A DNA stretch of 64,000 nucleotides from the NCBI RefSeq assembly GCF_033406955.1, contig NZ_CP137734.1, forward strand, positions 4,278,001 to 4,342,000, written 5' to 3'. Positions within the stretch are counted from its first letter, which is position 1, and every line of letters starts with the position of its first letter. The stretch is from Streptomyces violaceoruber. GTDB lineage: Bacteria > Actinomycetota > Actinomycetes > Streptomycetales > Streptomycetaceae. Below, one piece after another: positions 7,318-18,160 of this stretch. A program made the position numbers and the translations under genes. The notes beneath the pieces are model-generated. The model saw nothing but the letters and a program-made list of their open reading frames with translations. It did not search any database and had not been told where the DNA came from.

Positions 7318-8372
7318 CCGCGCTGCGCCCCGAGCGCGACTCCGGCACGGCCGGTGACCAGGGATCCTCGTACGGACAGCCGTACGGGGATTCCGGTGCG
7401 TTCGGGGGCGGCCGGTACGAGGAGTCCGCCGTCGGGGAGGAGAACCGGCCGCCACTCCTGGACGACGAGACGGTGGCGCTGCGGATCCCGGAGCCCCCGG
7501 CGCCCCGGACGGCCGCCGGGACGGGGCCGATCGGGGGCGGTCCGGACGGCGGCGGTCGCGCGGCCCGCAGGAAGGCCGCGAAACGGCGTCACGGGCGCCG
7601 TGGGGCGCCCAGGGACCAGGCTCCGGAGGAAGAGGCCGAGCAGGCCCCGAAGGCGCCCCTGTCGCGCGTGGAGGCCCGTCGGCAGGCCCGGGCGCGCAAG
7701 CCCGGCGCCGCGGTGGTCGCCAGCCGGGCGATCGGTGAGATCTTCATCACGACCGGCGTGCTGATGCTGCTGTTCGTCACCTACCAGCTGTGGTGGACGA
7801 ACGTGCGGGCGCACGCGCAGGCGAACCAGGCCGCGAGCAACCTCCAGGACGACTGGGCGAACGGCAAGCGCAGCCCGGGATCGTTCGAGCCGGGCCAGGG
7901 GTTCGCGCTGCTGCACATCCCCAAGCTGGACGTGGTGGTGCCGATCGCGGAGGGCATCAGCAGCAAGAAGGTGCTGGACCGGGGCATGGTCGGGCACTAC
8001 GCGGAGGACGGGCTGAAGACCGCGATGCCGGACGCCGAGGCCGGCAACTTCGGGCTCGCGGGGCACCGCAACACGCACGGCGAGCCGTTCCGGTACATCA
8101 ACAAGCTGGAGCCGGGCGACCCGATCGTCGTGGAGACGCAGGACAAGTACTTCGTCTACAAGATGGCGTCGATCCTGCCGGTGACCTCGCCGAGCAACGT
8201 GAGCGTGCTGGACCCGGTCCCGAAGCAGTCCGGCTTCAAGGGACCCGGCCGCTACATCACCCTCACCACCTGTACGCCGGAGTTCACCAGCAAGTACCGC
8301 ATGATCGTGTGGGGCAAGATGGTCGAGGAACGGCCGCGCAGCAAGGGCAAGCCGGATGCGCTCGTCAGTTAA
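7314..8372 (+). CDS. srtE1: Class E sortase
   Basis: A 352-residue membrane transpeptidase that attaches LAXTG-type proteins to peptidoglycan; in Streptomyces its substrates include the chaplins needed for aerial growth. It has a long, charged, Gly/Pro-rich cytoplasmic N-terminus (about 1-140), one membrane helix (IGEIFITTGVLMLLFVTYQL, about 141-162) and a sortase fold with His251 (AGHRNTH), Cys320 (TLTTCTPEF) and Arg329 (SKYRMIVWG). The GTG start overlaps the glutaminase stop. The N-terminal extension is much longer than in its neighbour. Confidence 0.93.
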   Translation: MTALRPERDSGTAGDQGSSYGQPYGDSGAFGGGRYEESAVGEENRPPLLDDETVALRIPEPPAPRTAAGTGPIGGGPDGGGRAARRKAAKRRHGRRGAPRDQAPEEEAEQAPKAPLSRVEARRQARARKPGAAVVASRAIGEIFITTGVLMLLFVTYQLWWTNVRAHAQANQAASNLQDDWANGKRSPGSFEPGQGFALLHIPKLDVVVPIAEGISSKKVLDRGMVGHYAEDGLKTAMPDAEAGNFGLAGHRNTHGEPFRYINKLEPGDPIVVETQDKYFVYKMASILPVTSPSNVSVLDPVPKQSGFKGPGRYITLTTCTPEFTSKYRMIVWGKMVEERPRSKGKPDALVS

Positions 8373-8385
8373 GGGCGGATGACCA

Positions 8386-9147
8386 GTGGCAGCGACCACC
8401 GACACGGAGCACCAGGAGCAGGCCGGGACGGGAGGTCGCGGGCGGCGTCGACCCGGCCGGATCGTCGCGCAGGCGGTCAGCGTTCTCGGCGAACTGCTCA
8501 TCACCGCGGGCCTGGTGATGGGCCTGTTCGTCGTGTACTCGCTGTGGTGGACGAACGTGGTCGCCGACCGCGCGGCGGACAAACAGGCCGAGAAGGTCCG
8601 TGACGACTGGGCCCAGGACCGGGTGGGCGGGAGCGGTCAGGACGGCCCGGGGGCGCTGGACACCAAGGCGGGCATCGGCTTCCTGCACGTCCCGGCGATG
8701 AGCGAGGGCGACATCCTGGTGGAGAAGGGCACGTCGATGAAGATCCTCAACGACGGCGTGGCCGGCTACTACACCGACCCGGTGAAGGCGACGCTGCCCA
8801 CCTCGGACGAGAAGGGCAACTTCTCGCTCGCCGCGCACCGGGACGGGCACGGCGCCAGGTTCCACAACATCGACAAGATCGAGAAGGGTGACCCGATCGT
8901 CTTCGAGACGAAGGACACCTGGTACGTGTACAAGACGTACGCCGTCCTCCCCGAGACCTCGAAGTACAACGTCGAGGTGCTGGGCGGCATCCCCAAGGAG
9001 TCCGGCAAGAAGAAGGCCGGCCACTACATCACCCTGACGACCTGCACCCCGGTCTACACGAGCCGCTACCGGTACGTGGTCTGGGGCGAGCTGGTCCGCA
9101 CGGAGAAGGTGGACGGCGACCGCACCCCGCCGAAGGAACTGCGCTGA
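8386..9147 (+). CDS. srtE2: Class E sortase (second copy)
   Basis: A 253-residue paralogue of the preceding sortase, 13 bp downstream. Membrane helix at about residues 33-52; catalytic His151 (AAHRDGH), Cys220 (TLTTCTPVY) and Arg229 (SRYRYVVWGE). The short N-terminus and the same WWTN juxtamembrane motif as the first copy point to a tandem duplication. The GTG start at 8386 is preceded by GGGCGGATG, a modest ribosome-binding site. A 19-bp hairpin closes the operon. Confidence 0.93.
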   Translation: MAATTDTEHQEQAGTGGRGRRRPGRIVAQAVSVLGELLITAGLVMGLFVVYSLWWTNVVADRAADKQAEKVRDDWAQDRVGGSGQDGPGALDTKAGIGFLHVPAMSEGDILVEKGTSMKILNDGVAGYYTDPVKATLPTSDEKGNFSLAAHRDGHGARFHNIDKIEKGDPIVFETKDTWYVYKTYAVLPETSKYNVEVLGGIPKESGKKKAGHYITLTTCTPVYTSRYRYVVWGELVRTEKVDGDRTPPKELR

Positions 9148-9165
9148 CCTCCTGACGTACACGAC

Positions 9166-9206
9166 GGAGCCCCGGTCCCTCAGCTCGGCTGAGGGACCGG
9201 GGCTCC
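9166..9206. terminator. Bidirectional hairpin between srtE2 and pknB
   Basis: A perfect 19-bp stem (9166-9184 with 9188-9206) with a three-base loop lies between the convergent sortase and kinase genes. Confidence 0.85.
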
Positions 9207-9225
9207 GGTCGGTCGGGCAGGCGGG

Positions 9226-11247
<2,022 letters not shown>

Positions 11248-11437
11248 GGTTACCTACCAGCCCTCTCCGTCGGTCCCGACCGGCATGCTTGTACGGTCGG
11301 AGGCTGCCGTCCGGCCTACCGTACCCGGCTCGCTCCTGGCCCTTTGGCCGAGTCGGGCAGCCGATACACGACCGGTATCGCAACGTGCGCCGATGTGAAG
11401 GGGACGTGACCGGAGTCACGTCCCTTTCATGGCGCGG

Positions 11438-12910
11438 TCACTTCTTGCTGTCGATGACGGCCTCCATGACGTTCTTCGCGATCGGTGCCGCGAGGCCGCC
11501 GCCGGAGATGTCGTCGCGGACGGCGTTCTCGTCCTCGATCACCACGGCCACGGCGACGGGCGAGCTGCCGTCGTCGGCCTTGGCGTACGAGATGAACCAG
11601 GCGTAGGGGTTCTCGCTGTTGTCGACACCGTGCTGTGCGGTACCGGTCTTGCCGCCCACCTTGACGCCGTCGATCTTGGCGTTGGTTCCCGTGCCGTCCT
11701 CGACCACGGTCTCCATCATCGACTGGAGGATCTGGGCGTTGTCCGCGGACAGCGGCTTGCTCATCTCCTCGGGGTCGGTCTTCTCGACGGTGTCGAGGCC
11801 CGGGCCCTGGAGTTCGTCGACCATGTACGGCTTCATCAGGGTGCCGTTGTTGGCGATGGCCGAGGTGACCATGGCCATCTGCAGCGGGGTGGCGGCGGTG
11901 TTGAACTGGCCGATGGAGGAGAGCGCGACCTGGGAGTCGTTCATGCCGTCGGAGAAGACGGAGGCGCTGGAGCGGACCGGGACGAACTGCTCCTCGGTGA
12001 AGCCGAACTTCTTGGCCGTCTCCAGCATCTTGTCGTTGCCGAGGTCGTAACCGAGCTTGCCGAAGACGGTGTTGCAGGAGACGCGCAGAGCCTCGCGGAG
12101 GGTGGCGTTCTCGCAGGGGATGTTGCCCTCGTTCTTCAGCTCGGTGCTGGTGCCGGGCATCGTCCAGGGCAGCGGGGAGTCGGTCTTCTCGTCGGCCGAG
12201 TCGTACTTCCCGTGCTCCAGGGCCGCCGCCGCGGTGACCACCTTGAAGGTGGATCCGGGCGGGTAGACCTCGCGCAGCGCGCGGTTGAGCATCGGGTCGT
12301 CGGGGTTGTTCTTCTTCTGGAGCTTGTTCCAGGCCTCGCCGGCCGCGTCGTTGCTGCCCGCGATGACGGTGGGGTCGTACGACGGGTACGAGGCCATCGA
12401 GAGGATCTTGCCGGTGGACGGTTCGATCGCGACGACGGCGCCCTTGGCGCCCTGCTTCTTCAGACCGTCGTAGGCGGCCTTCTGGGCGGCGCCGTTGAGG
12501 GTGGTGACGACGTTGCCGCCCTCGCGCTTCTTGCCCGTGATCATGTCGAGGGTGTTGCGGAAGAAGAGCCGGTCGTCGTTGCCGGTGAGGATGCCGTCGT
12601 CGATGGACTCGAGCTGGGTGGCGCCGAAGGCCTGGGAGACGTACCCGGTGACGGGCGCCCACATGGCGCCGTCCTTGTAGGTCCGCTTGTACTTGAAGTC
12701 GCCCTCGGTGGTGGCGTGTCCGGTGATGGCCTTGCCGTCGACGATGATGTCGCCGCGGGGACTGGCGTACCGCTCGATGGCGACCCGGCGGTTGTGCTCG
12801 TCCTCCTTCAGCTCGTCGGCCTGGACGTACTGGAGCCAGTTGTCCCGGATGAGGAGGGTGAGGACCAGGAGGCCGCAGAAAAGCGCGATTCGGCGCAGTG
12901 GCTTGTTCAC
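11438..12910 (-). CDS. pbpA: Penicillin-binding protein, class B-like transpeptidase PbpA
   Basis: A 490-residue membrane-anchored transpeptidase. The N-terminal anchor is residues 7-21; the transpeptidase domain carries Ser220-x-x-Lys223 (PGSTFKV), SCN at 278-280 and KTG at 421-423, so all three active-site motifs are intact. It crosslinks peptidoglycan with the RodA/FtsW-type polymerase encoded directly upstream, whose stop codon overlaps this GTG start (GTGA). An upstream reading frame continues to 13360 but is antisense-like shadow of rodA; the GTG at 12910 is the family start. Confidence 0.95.
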   Translation of the reverse strand: MNKPLRRIALFCGLLVLTLLIRDNWLQYVQADELKEDEHNRRVAIERYASPRGDIIVDGKAITGHATTEGDFKYKRTYKDGAMWAPVTGYVSQAFGATQLESIDDGILTGNDDRLFFRNTLDMITGKKREGGNVVTTLNGAAQKAAYDGLKKQGAKGAVVAIEPSTGKILSMASYPSYDPTVIAGSNDAAGEAWNKLQKKNNPDDPMLNRALREVYPPGSTFKVVTAAAALEHGKYDSADEKTDSPLPWTMPGTSTELKNEGNIPCENATLREALRVSCNTVFGKLGYDLGNDKMLETAKKFGFTEEQFVPVRSSASVFSDGMNDSQVALSSIGQFNTAATPLQMAMVTSAIANNGTLMKPYMVDELQGPGLDTVEKTDPEEMSKPLSADNAQILQSMMETVVEDGTGTNAKIDGVKVGGKTGTAQHGVDNSENPYAWFISYAKADDGSSPVAVAVVIEDENAVRDDISGGGLAAPIAKNVMEAVIDSKK

Positions 12911-14343
12911 GGTCGGACCACCTGGGTCATCTCGGCGTCGGGGTTGGCGGGCGCGGCGGGTGCCGGCCTGCGCGCGGTGTCGCTGATGCGCAGCAGGATG
13001 CCGATCAACGCCCAGTTGGCGATGACGGAGGAACCGCCGTAGGCCAGGAAAGGCATGGTCATACCGGTGAGCGGGATGAGGCCCATGACACCGCCGGCGA
13101 CGACGAAGACCTGGAGGGCGAAGGCTCCGGAGAGGCCGATGGCGAGGAGCTTGCCGAAGGGGTCGCGGGCGGCGAGGGCGGTGCGCACGCCGCGTTCCAC
13201 GATCAGGGCGTAGAGCAGGAGCAGGGCCATCAGGCCGGCGAGGCCGAGTTCCTCGCCGAAGGTGGCGAGGATGAAGTCGGAGTTGGCGGCGAAGCGGATC
13301 AGCTCGGAGTGGCCCTGGCCCCAGCCGGTGCCGAGGGTGCCGCCGGAGCCGAAGGCCCACAGGGCCTGCATGGCCTGCTCGGAGTGGCCGACCTGGCCGG
13401 CGCGGGAGAGCGTGTACTCGCGCATCGGGTCGAGCCAGGCGTCGACGCGCTGCTGGATGTGGGGTTCGAAGGTGGCCACACCGACGGCGCCGACGGCGGA
13501 CATCAGCAGACCGAAGACGATCCAGCTGGTCCGCTCGGTCGCGACGTACAGCATGATCACGAACATGCCGAAGAACAGCAGTGAGGTGCCGAGGTCGGTC
13601 TCGAAGACCAGGATCAGGATCGAGACGATCCAGACGACCAGGATGGGGCCGAGGTCGCGGCCGCGCGGCAGGTAGAGGCCCATGAAGCGGCGGCTGGCCA
13701 GGGCGAGCGCGTCGCGTTTCACCATCAGGTAGCCGGCGAAGAAGATCGCCAGGACGATCTTGGCGAACTCACCGGGCTGGATGGAGAAGGAGCCGACCTG
13801 GATCCAGATCTTGGCGCCGTAGATGTTCTTGCCGAGGCCCGGTACGAGCGGGAGCAGCAGCAGGAACAGGGCCGTGACCATGGAGATGTAGGTGTAGCGC
13901 TGCAGGACGCGGTGGTCCTTGAGGAAGACCATCACGGCGACGAACAGGGCGATGCCCATCGCGGTGTACATCAGCTGGCGGGGTGCGGCGGTGCCGGCCT
14001 GCTTGATGTCCTGGAGCAGTTCCGACTGGTCCAGGCGCCAGATGGCGACGAGTCCGAGGCCGTTGAGCAGCGTGGCCAGCGGCAGCAGCAGCGGGTCCGC
14101 GTACGGCGCGAACTTGCGCACGACGAGGTGGCCGACGCCGGCCAGCAGGCCGAGGCCGAATCCGTAGCTCAGCAGCCCCGCGGGCACCTCGTCGTTGATG
14201 GCGAGGCCCACGTTGGCGTAGGCGAAGACCGGGATGAGGACGGCGAACACGAGCAGAGCCAGCTCGGTGTTGCGCCGGCTCGGGGCGCCGATGGCGCCGA
14301 TCGTGGACGTGTGGTGCGTCGACGGGTTGGTAGTACTGCTCAT
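12907..14343 (-). CDS. rodA: SEDS peptidoglycan polymerase, FtsW/RodA/SpoVE family
   Basis: A 478-residue polytopic membrane protein with about 10-12 helices. SEDS proteins polymerise lipid II into glycan strands. Recognisable are the GHSEQAMQALWAFGSGG segment and the conserved C-terminal loop (LIPLTGMTMPFLAYGGSS). It is coupled by overlap to pbpA, its expected partner transpeptidase. Whether it acts in division or in sporulation/tip growth cannot be read from the sequence. Confidence 0.94.
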   Translation of the reverse strand: MSSTTNPSTHHTSTIGAIGAPSRRNTELALLVFAVLIPVFAYANVGLAINDEVPAGLLSYGFGLGLLAGVGHLVVRKFAPYADPLLLPLATLLNGLGLVAIWRLDQSELLQDIKQAGTAAPRQLMYTAMGIALFVAVMVFLKDHRVLQRYTYISMVTALFLLLLPLVPGLGKNIYGAKIWIQVGSFSIQPGEFAKIVLAIFFAGYLMVKRDALALASRRFMGLYLPRGRDLGPILVVWIVSILILVFETDLGTSLLFFGMFVIMLYVATERTSWIVFGLLMSAVGAVGVATFEPHIQQRVDAWLDPMREYTLSRAGQVGHSEQAMQALWAFGSGGTLGTGWGQGHSELIRFAANSDFILATFGEELGLAGLMALLLLYALIVERGVRTALAARDPFGKLLAIGLSGAFALQVFVVAGGVMGLIPLTGMTMPFLAYGGSSVIANWALIGILLRISDTARRPAPAAPANPDAEMTQVVRP

Positions 14344-14370
14344 CGTGTGACAGGGCCTCTCACGGCTTGC

Positions 14371-15918
14371 CTACTGCTTACCGCACAGCGAGACGACCTT
14401 CTGCTCTTCCTCCGAGAGGGTCGGTCCTGAGCCTGGAGTGGGTGCGGTCGTGGACGGGGACTCGGACGATTCGGGTGCCTCGGGCGAGCCCGACGGGTTC
14501 GGGCTGGGTGAGGCCTTGGACGTGAAGGAGGCGGGAGTGGTTCCCGTGGTGCCTCCGGCCTCGCCCTCACCCGTCTTCGCGTTCTTCTCGGTCTCCGCGG
14601 TGCGCCTGGCGGCCTGCTTCTTGCAGGCGGAGGCCTGGACCGCCAGTTCCTCGATCTTGGCCCTGGCGTCGTTGAGGTCGCCCTCGGGGATGGTGGCCTC
14701 GACCAGTTTCTGCTGGTAGGGCGGCAGGTACTTGAGTTCGATCTCGGGGTGGTCCTTCTGGACCTTGGAGAGCGAGACCCAGGCGAGGTCCTGGCTGATT
14801 CCCCGGTACAGCGCGAGGTGGTCGTCGTTGGTGCCGACGTAGTACTGGGTCTGGGTCCAGCGCCAGCCGCCGTAGGTGCCGCCGCCGATGACGGCGAGGG
14901 CGAGGACGGTGTAGAGGGACCGCTTGAGCCACTTGCGGCTCTTGCGGGGCTTGACGAAGTCGTCGGGGCCGTAGTCGTCGAAGCCGCCGGCCGGGATGAA
15001 GCCGGTGACGTCGCCGCTGCCGGGCGGGCCGAACTCGCCGCCCCCGCCGCGCTGTCCGCCCGGCCTGCCGAGGCCCGCGGCGCGCCCGGCCGGGGTCTGC
15101 ATGATGCCGTTGTCGCCCATCTGGGCCTGGTTCTCGGCGACGGCGCCGACGACCACGGGGGTGTCGGAGAGCTGCCCGGCGAGGGTGTCGCCGGTGTCGA
15201 GGTCGAGGACGTCGGCGACGATGACGGTGATGTTGTCGGGGCCGCCGCCGCGCAGGGCGAGCTGGATCAGCTCCTGGACGGTCTCCTGGGGGCCCTGGTA
15301 GCTGGCGAGGGTGTCCTCCATCGTCTGGTGGGAGACGACGCCGGAGAGTCCGTCGGAGCAGATCAGGTAGCGGTCGCCGGCCCGTACCTCGCGGATGGAC
15401 AGGTCGGGCTCGACGTGGTCGCCGCTGCCGAGGGCGCGCATCAGCAGGGAGCGCTGCGGGTGGGTGCCCGCCTCCTCCTCGGTGATCCGTCCCTCGTCGA
15501 CGAGGCGCTGCACCCAGGTGTGGTCCTGGGTGATCTGGGTGAGGACGCCGTCGCGCAGCAGGTAGGCGCGGGAGTCGCCGACGTGGACCATGCCCAGGCG
15601 CTGCCCGGTCCACAGCAGGGCGGTCAGGGTGGTGCCCATGCCCTCCAGGGCGGGGTCCTCCTCGACCATCTGCCGCAGCTGGTCGTTGGCGCGCTGGACG
15701 GCGTGGCCGAGGGAGGTGAGGACGTCGGAGCCGGGCACGTCGTCGTCGAGGGCGACGATGGTGGAGATCACCTCGGAGGAGGCGACCTCACCGGCGGCCT
15801 GGCCGCCCATGCCGTCGGCGATGGCGAGCAGGCGCGGACCGGCGTAGCCGGAGTCCTCGTTGCCCTCCCGGATCATGCCCTTGTGGGAACCGGCGGCGAA
15901 GCGCAGTGACAGACTCAT
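14371..15918 (-). CDS. pstP: PP2C-family Ser/Thr phosphatase PstP
   Basis: A 515-residue membrane phosphatase that reverses phosphorylation by the kinases of this cluster. The PP2C domain (about 5-235) includes the metal-binding motifs EDSGY, ADGMGGQAAGE (Asp35) and CSDGLSGVV, GGPDNITVIVAD. One membrane helix follows (LYTVLALAVIGGGTYGGW), then an external region and a Ser/Pro-rich C-terminus. I chose the ATG at 15918 because GCGAGGTGCGC precedes it and it gives the family N-terminus; an upstream in-frame start at 15975 would add 19 residues without visible SD. Confidence 0.93.
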   Translation of the reverse strand: MSLSLRFAAGSHKGMIREGNEDSGYAGPRLLAIADGMGGQAAGEVASSEVISTIVALDDDVPGSDVLTSLGHAVQRANDQLRQMVEEDPALEGMGTTLTALLWTGQRLGMVHVGDSRAYLLRDGVLTQITQDHTWVQRLVDEGRITEEEAGTHPQRSLLMRALGSGDHVEPDLSIREVRAGDRYLICSDGLSGVVSHQTMEDTLASYQGPQETVQELIQLALRGGGPDNITVIVADVLDLDTGDTLAGQLSDTPVVVGAVAENQAQMGDNGIMQTPAGRAAGLGRPGGQRGGGGEFGPPGSGDVTGFIPAGGFDDYGPDDFVKPRKSRKWLKRSLYTVLALAVIGGGTYGGWRWTQTQYYVGTNDDHLALYRGISQDLAWVSLSKVQKDHPEIELKYLPPYQQKLVEATIPEGDLNDARAKIEELAVQASACKKQAARRTAETEKNAKTGEGEAGGTTGTTPASFTSKASPSPNPSGSPEAPESSESPSTTAPTPGSGPTLSEEEQKVVSLCGKQ

Positions 15919-16059
15919 GCGCACCTCGCCCGTCGGCTCCGACTGCAGCCGGTCGTGTCGAGCCACACTGCCCACCCTCCGGTCGGGAGCGCGCCGGGGC
16001 CCGGGGTGCCGGCCGCCGCTGCGTGCTCGCTCCGCTCGCGCTCATTCATTGGTGTAGCA

Positions 16060-16578
16060 CTACTTCCGCAGCTCGATGACGGTCTTGCCGATGCGGATCG
16101 GCGCCCCGGGGCCAATCGGTGTGGGAGTCGTCAGCCGGGCCCGGTCCAGGTAGGTGCCGTTGGTGGAGCCCAGGTCCTCGACGATCCACTGGCCGTTCTG
16201 GTCCGGGTAGATCCTGGCATGACGGCTGGAGGCGTAGTCGTCGTCCAGCACGATCGTCGAGTCGTGTGCCCGGCCGAGCGTGATGGTCTGGCCCTGGAGG
16301 GCGACGGTGGTGCCGGTGAGGGTGCCCTCCGTCACGACCAGCTTGGTGGGCGCGCCGCGGCGGCCGCGGCCACCGCCGGACTGCTGGCGCTGCGGTGGAG
16401 GCGCCTGGCCCTGGCGCGTGGCGGTCTGCTGCGGTCGGGCGGCGTCGCGCCGCGCGCCGCGCTGGGTGACCCGCGTACCGAAGAGGTCGCTGCGGATGAC
16501 CTGCACGGCCACGATCACGAACAGCCACAGTACGGCGAGAAAACCCAACCGCATGACCGTGAGGGTCAGCTCTGACAT
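16060..16578 (-). CDS. fhaB: FHA-domain membrane protein FhaB
   Basis: A 172-residue protein with a hydrophobic N-terminal helix (residues 5-28), a Gln/Pro/Arg/Gly linker and a C-terminal FHA domain (about 98-168) with GRAHDSTIVL, SSRHARI and DLGSTNGTYL motifs. FHA domains bind phosphothreonine on kinases or their targets; in actinobacteria FhaB binds the PknA/PknB activation loops. It lies between fhaA and pstP and is probably co-transcribed with both. Confidence 0.93.
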   Translation of the reverse strand: MSELTLTVMRLGFLAVLWLFVIVAVQVIRSDLFGTRVTQRGARRDAARPQQTATRQGQAPPPQRQQSGGGRGRRGAPTKLVVTEGTLTGTTVALQGQTITLGRAHDSTIVLDDDYASSRHARIYPDQNGQWIVEDLGSTNGTYLDRARLTTPTPIGPGAPIRIGKTVIELRK

Positions 16579-16588
16579 TGCCCCCGGA

Positions 16589-17461
16589 TCACCCTTCGGC
16601 TTGCCTGTAGATAACGGTGGTGCTGCCCACGACGATCCGTGAGCCGTCGCGGAGCGTAGCGCGGGTGGTGTGCTGCCCGTCCACCACGATGCCGTTGGTG
16701 GACCCGAGATCCTGGATCGTCGAGGGCGTTCCGGTCCGGATCTCGCAGTGCCGGCGGGAGACGCCGGGGTCGTCGATCCGCACGTCGGCCTCGGTGCTGC
16801 GGCCCATCACGAGCGTCGCGCGGGAGATCTGGTGGCGGGTGCCGTTGATCTCGATCCAGTGGCGGGTGCGTCCGCCGGGTGCGGGTGCGGCCGGGGGCTG
16901 CTGGCCGCCGGCGGGCTGCGGGTAGCCGTAGCCGCCGGGACGGCCGCCGGGCGGCGGCGCGGACGGCATGGGCGGGGCGCCCGCGGGGGCGGCGGCCGGC
17001 GGGTAGCCGTACCCCCCGCCCGGTCCGGCGGGCCGTGCGGGCGGGGCCGGGGGTGCGGCGGCGGCCGGGCCGCCCTGGTGGCTGGTGGAGGAGGCGAGCG
17101 TACGGCTGCGCACCCGGTACAGGCCGGTGTCGAGGTCGTCCGCCTTCTCCAGGTGGACCTTGATCGGTCCCATGAAGGTGTAGCGCTGCTGCTTGGCGTA
17201 GTCGCGGACCATGCCGGCCAGCTCGTCGCCGAGCTGTCCGGAGTAGGGGCTGAGGCGCTCGAAGTCGGGTGTGCTCAGTTCCACGATGAAGTCGTTGGGC
17301 ACGACGGTGCGGTCGCGGTTCCAGATGGTCGCGTTGTTGTCGCATTCGCGCTGGAGCGCTCCCGCGATCTCCACGGGCTGCACCTCGGACTTGAACACCT
17401 TCGCGAAGGTGCCGTTGACCAGACCTTCGAGACGCTGCTCGAACTTCTTCAGGACTCCCAT
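16589..17461 (-). CDS. fhaA: FHA-domain protein FhaA (DUF3662-FHA)
   Basis: A 290-residue cytoplasmic protein. Residues 1-120 are the DUF3662 domain (MGVLKKFEQRLEGLVNG ... FKSEVQPVEIAGAL), residues about 125-195 are a Pro/Gly/Ala/Tyr-rich linker, and residues about 198-290 form the FHA domain (MGRSTEADVRIDDPGVSRRH, then DLGSTNGIVV). In mycobacteria FhaA controls cell-wall synthesis through phosphorylated MviN/CwsA. ATG at 17461 follows GGAGGTGCCCC. It is the first gene of the six-gene array, so its promoter should be upstream of 17462. Confidence 0.94.
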   Translation of the reverse strand: MGVLKKFEQRLEGLVNGTFAKVFKSEVQPVEIAGALQRECDNNATIWNRDRTVVPNDFIVELSTPDFERLSPYSGQLGDELAGMVRDYAKQQRYTFMGPIKVHLEKADDLDTGLYRVRSRTLASSTSHQGGPAAAAPPAPPARPAGPGGGYGYPPAAAPAGAPPMPSAPPPGGRPGGYGYPQPAGGQQPPAAPAPGGRTRHWIEINGTRHQISRATLVMGRSTEADVRIDDPGVSRRHCEIRTGTPSTIQDLGSTNGIVVDGQHTTRATLRDGSRIVVGSTTVIYRQAEG

Positions 17462-17987
17462 GGGGCACCTCCTCCGTCGCTGCCGTCCTGTCGACTGCCT
17501 TGCGTACTGCTGCCTTGCGCCGTGCTGCCTTGCGTCGTGCTGCCTCGCGCAGTGCCGTGCGTCCGTGCACTGCCCACCTGGTACTGCTTACTGATCGTAT
17601 CCACGCGCCGGTCGATCGGCTGGTTCCCCCTGTCGGCCCGGTCGACGGGTGTCGACGCCTGACGGAGTTCCCGCCGGAGCTCCCCTTCGAACTCCCGCGG
17701 GCCTTCGGGATGTGCTCCCGCAGGTAACTCATGCCCAGGATCGTAGAGGCGGCCGCAGACCAGTGTCCCGCACCTGAGTGCGGTCCCCCACCGGCTCCTG
17801 GGGAGACGGGTAGGACCGGTACGAGGTTGATACGTGAACGGCCACGGACCGGGACGAGTGCCCGAAGGAGGTCGGGCGCCCCGGTCCGCCGGGGGAAAGG
17901 GATGTGAATCGACCCCTGTCAGCGTGCTAATGTTCTGGTGTCGGAAGGCGCCGGACCGCAAGGAAAAGCCCGGAAGACACACCCAAT
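17462..17987. other. Intergenic region between fhaA and tRNA-Leu
   Basis: A 526-bp gap without a supported gene. It holds short 15-bp tandem repeats next to fhaA, presumably the promoter of the fhaA array, and near its right end a possible tRNA promoter with TAATGT at 17928-17933. A long minus-strand open frame through it and across the tRNA is rejected (see rejected list). Confidence 0.6.
17495..17553. repeat. 15-bp tandem repeats upstream of fhaA
   Basis: Four degenerate 15-bp units (17495-17508, 17509-17523, 17524-17538, 17539-17553) share GCTGCCTTGCG. They lie 34 bp upstream of the fhaA start. Confidence 0.8.
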
Positions 17988-18074
17988 GCGCGGGTGGCGG
18001 AATAGGCAGACGCGCTGGATTCAGGTTCCAGTGCCCGCAAGGGCGTGGGGGTTCAACTCCCCCCTCGCGCACCA
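17988..18074 (+). tRNA. tRNA-Leu (CAG anticodon)
   Basis: An 87-nt class II tRNA with long variable arm. Acceptor 17988-17994 pairs with 18064-18070 (one G-U), the anticodon loop is 18020-18026 with CAG at 18022-18024, and the T-loop GTTCAACTC is present. Discriminator A at 18071 and an encoded CCA at 18072-18074. Confidence 0.96.
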
Positions 18075-18076
18075 GC

Positions 18077-18113
18077 CGGAAGCCCCCCAGGTCTCGGACC
18101 TGGGGGGCTTCCG
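18077..18113 (+). terminator. Hairpin terminator after tRNA-Leu
   Basis: A perfect 17-bp stem (18077-18093 with 18097-18113) and a three-base loop start two bases after the tRNA CCA. It also faces the convergent dioxygenase gene. Confidence 0.85.
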
Positions 18114-18160
18114 CATGTCCGGGTGCGGTGACCCGTGACGCGTGCGTTGTGAGGAAGGTC

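Noticed and set aside
11438..13360. A 640-residue version of PbpA
   Set aside because: The first 150 residues are the shadow of rodA on the same strand; the true start overlaps the rodA stop.
16566..17732. A 388-residue minus frame overlapping fhaA
   Set aside because: Out-of-frame shadow of the FHA gene with Arg/Pro bias.
17449..18072. A 207-residue minus-strand frame through the tRNA-Leu gene (MREGGVEPPRPCGH...)
   Set aside because: The N-terminal part is the antisense translation of the tRNA, a well-known false annotation; the rest lies in non-coding repeats.
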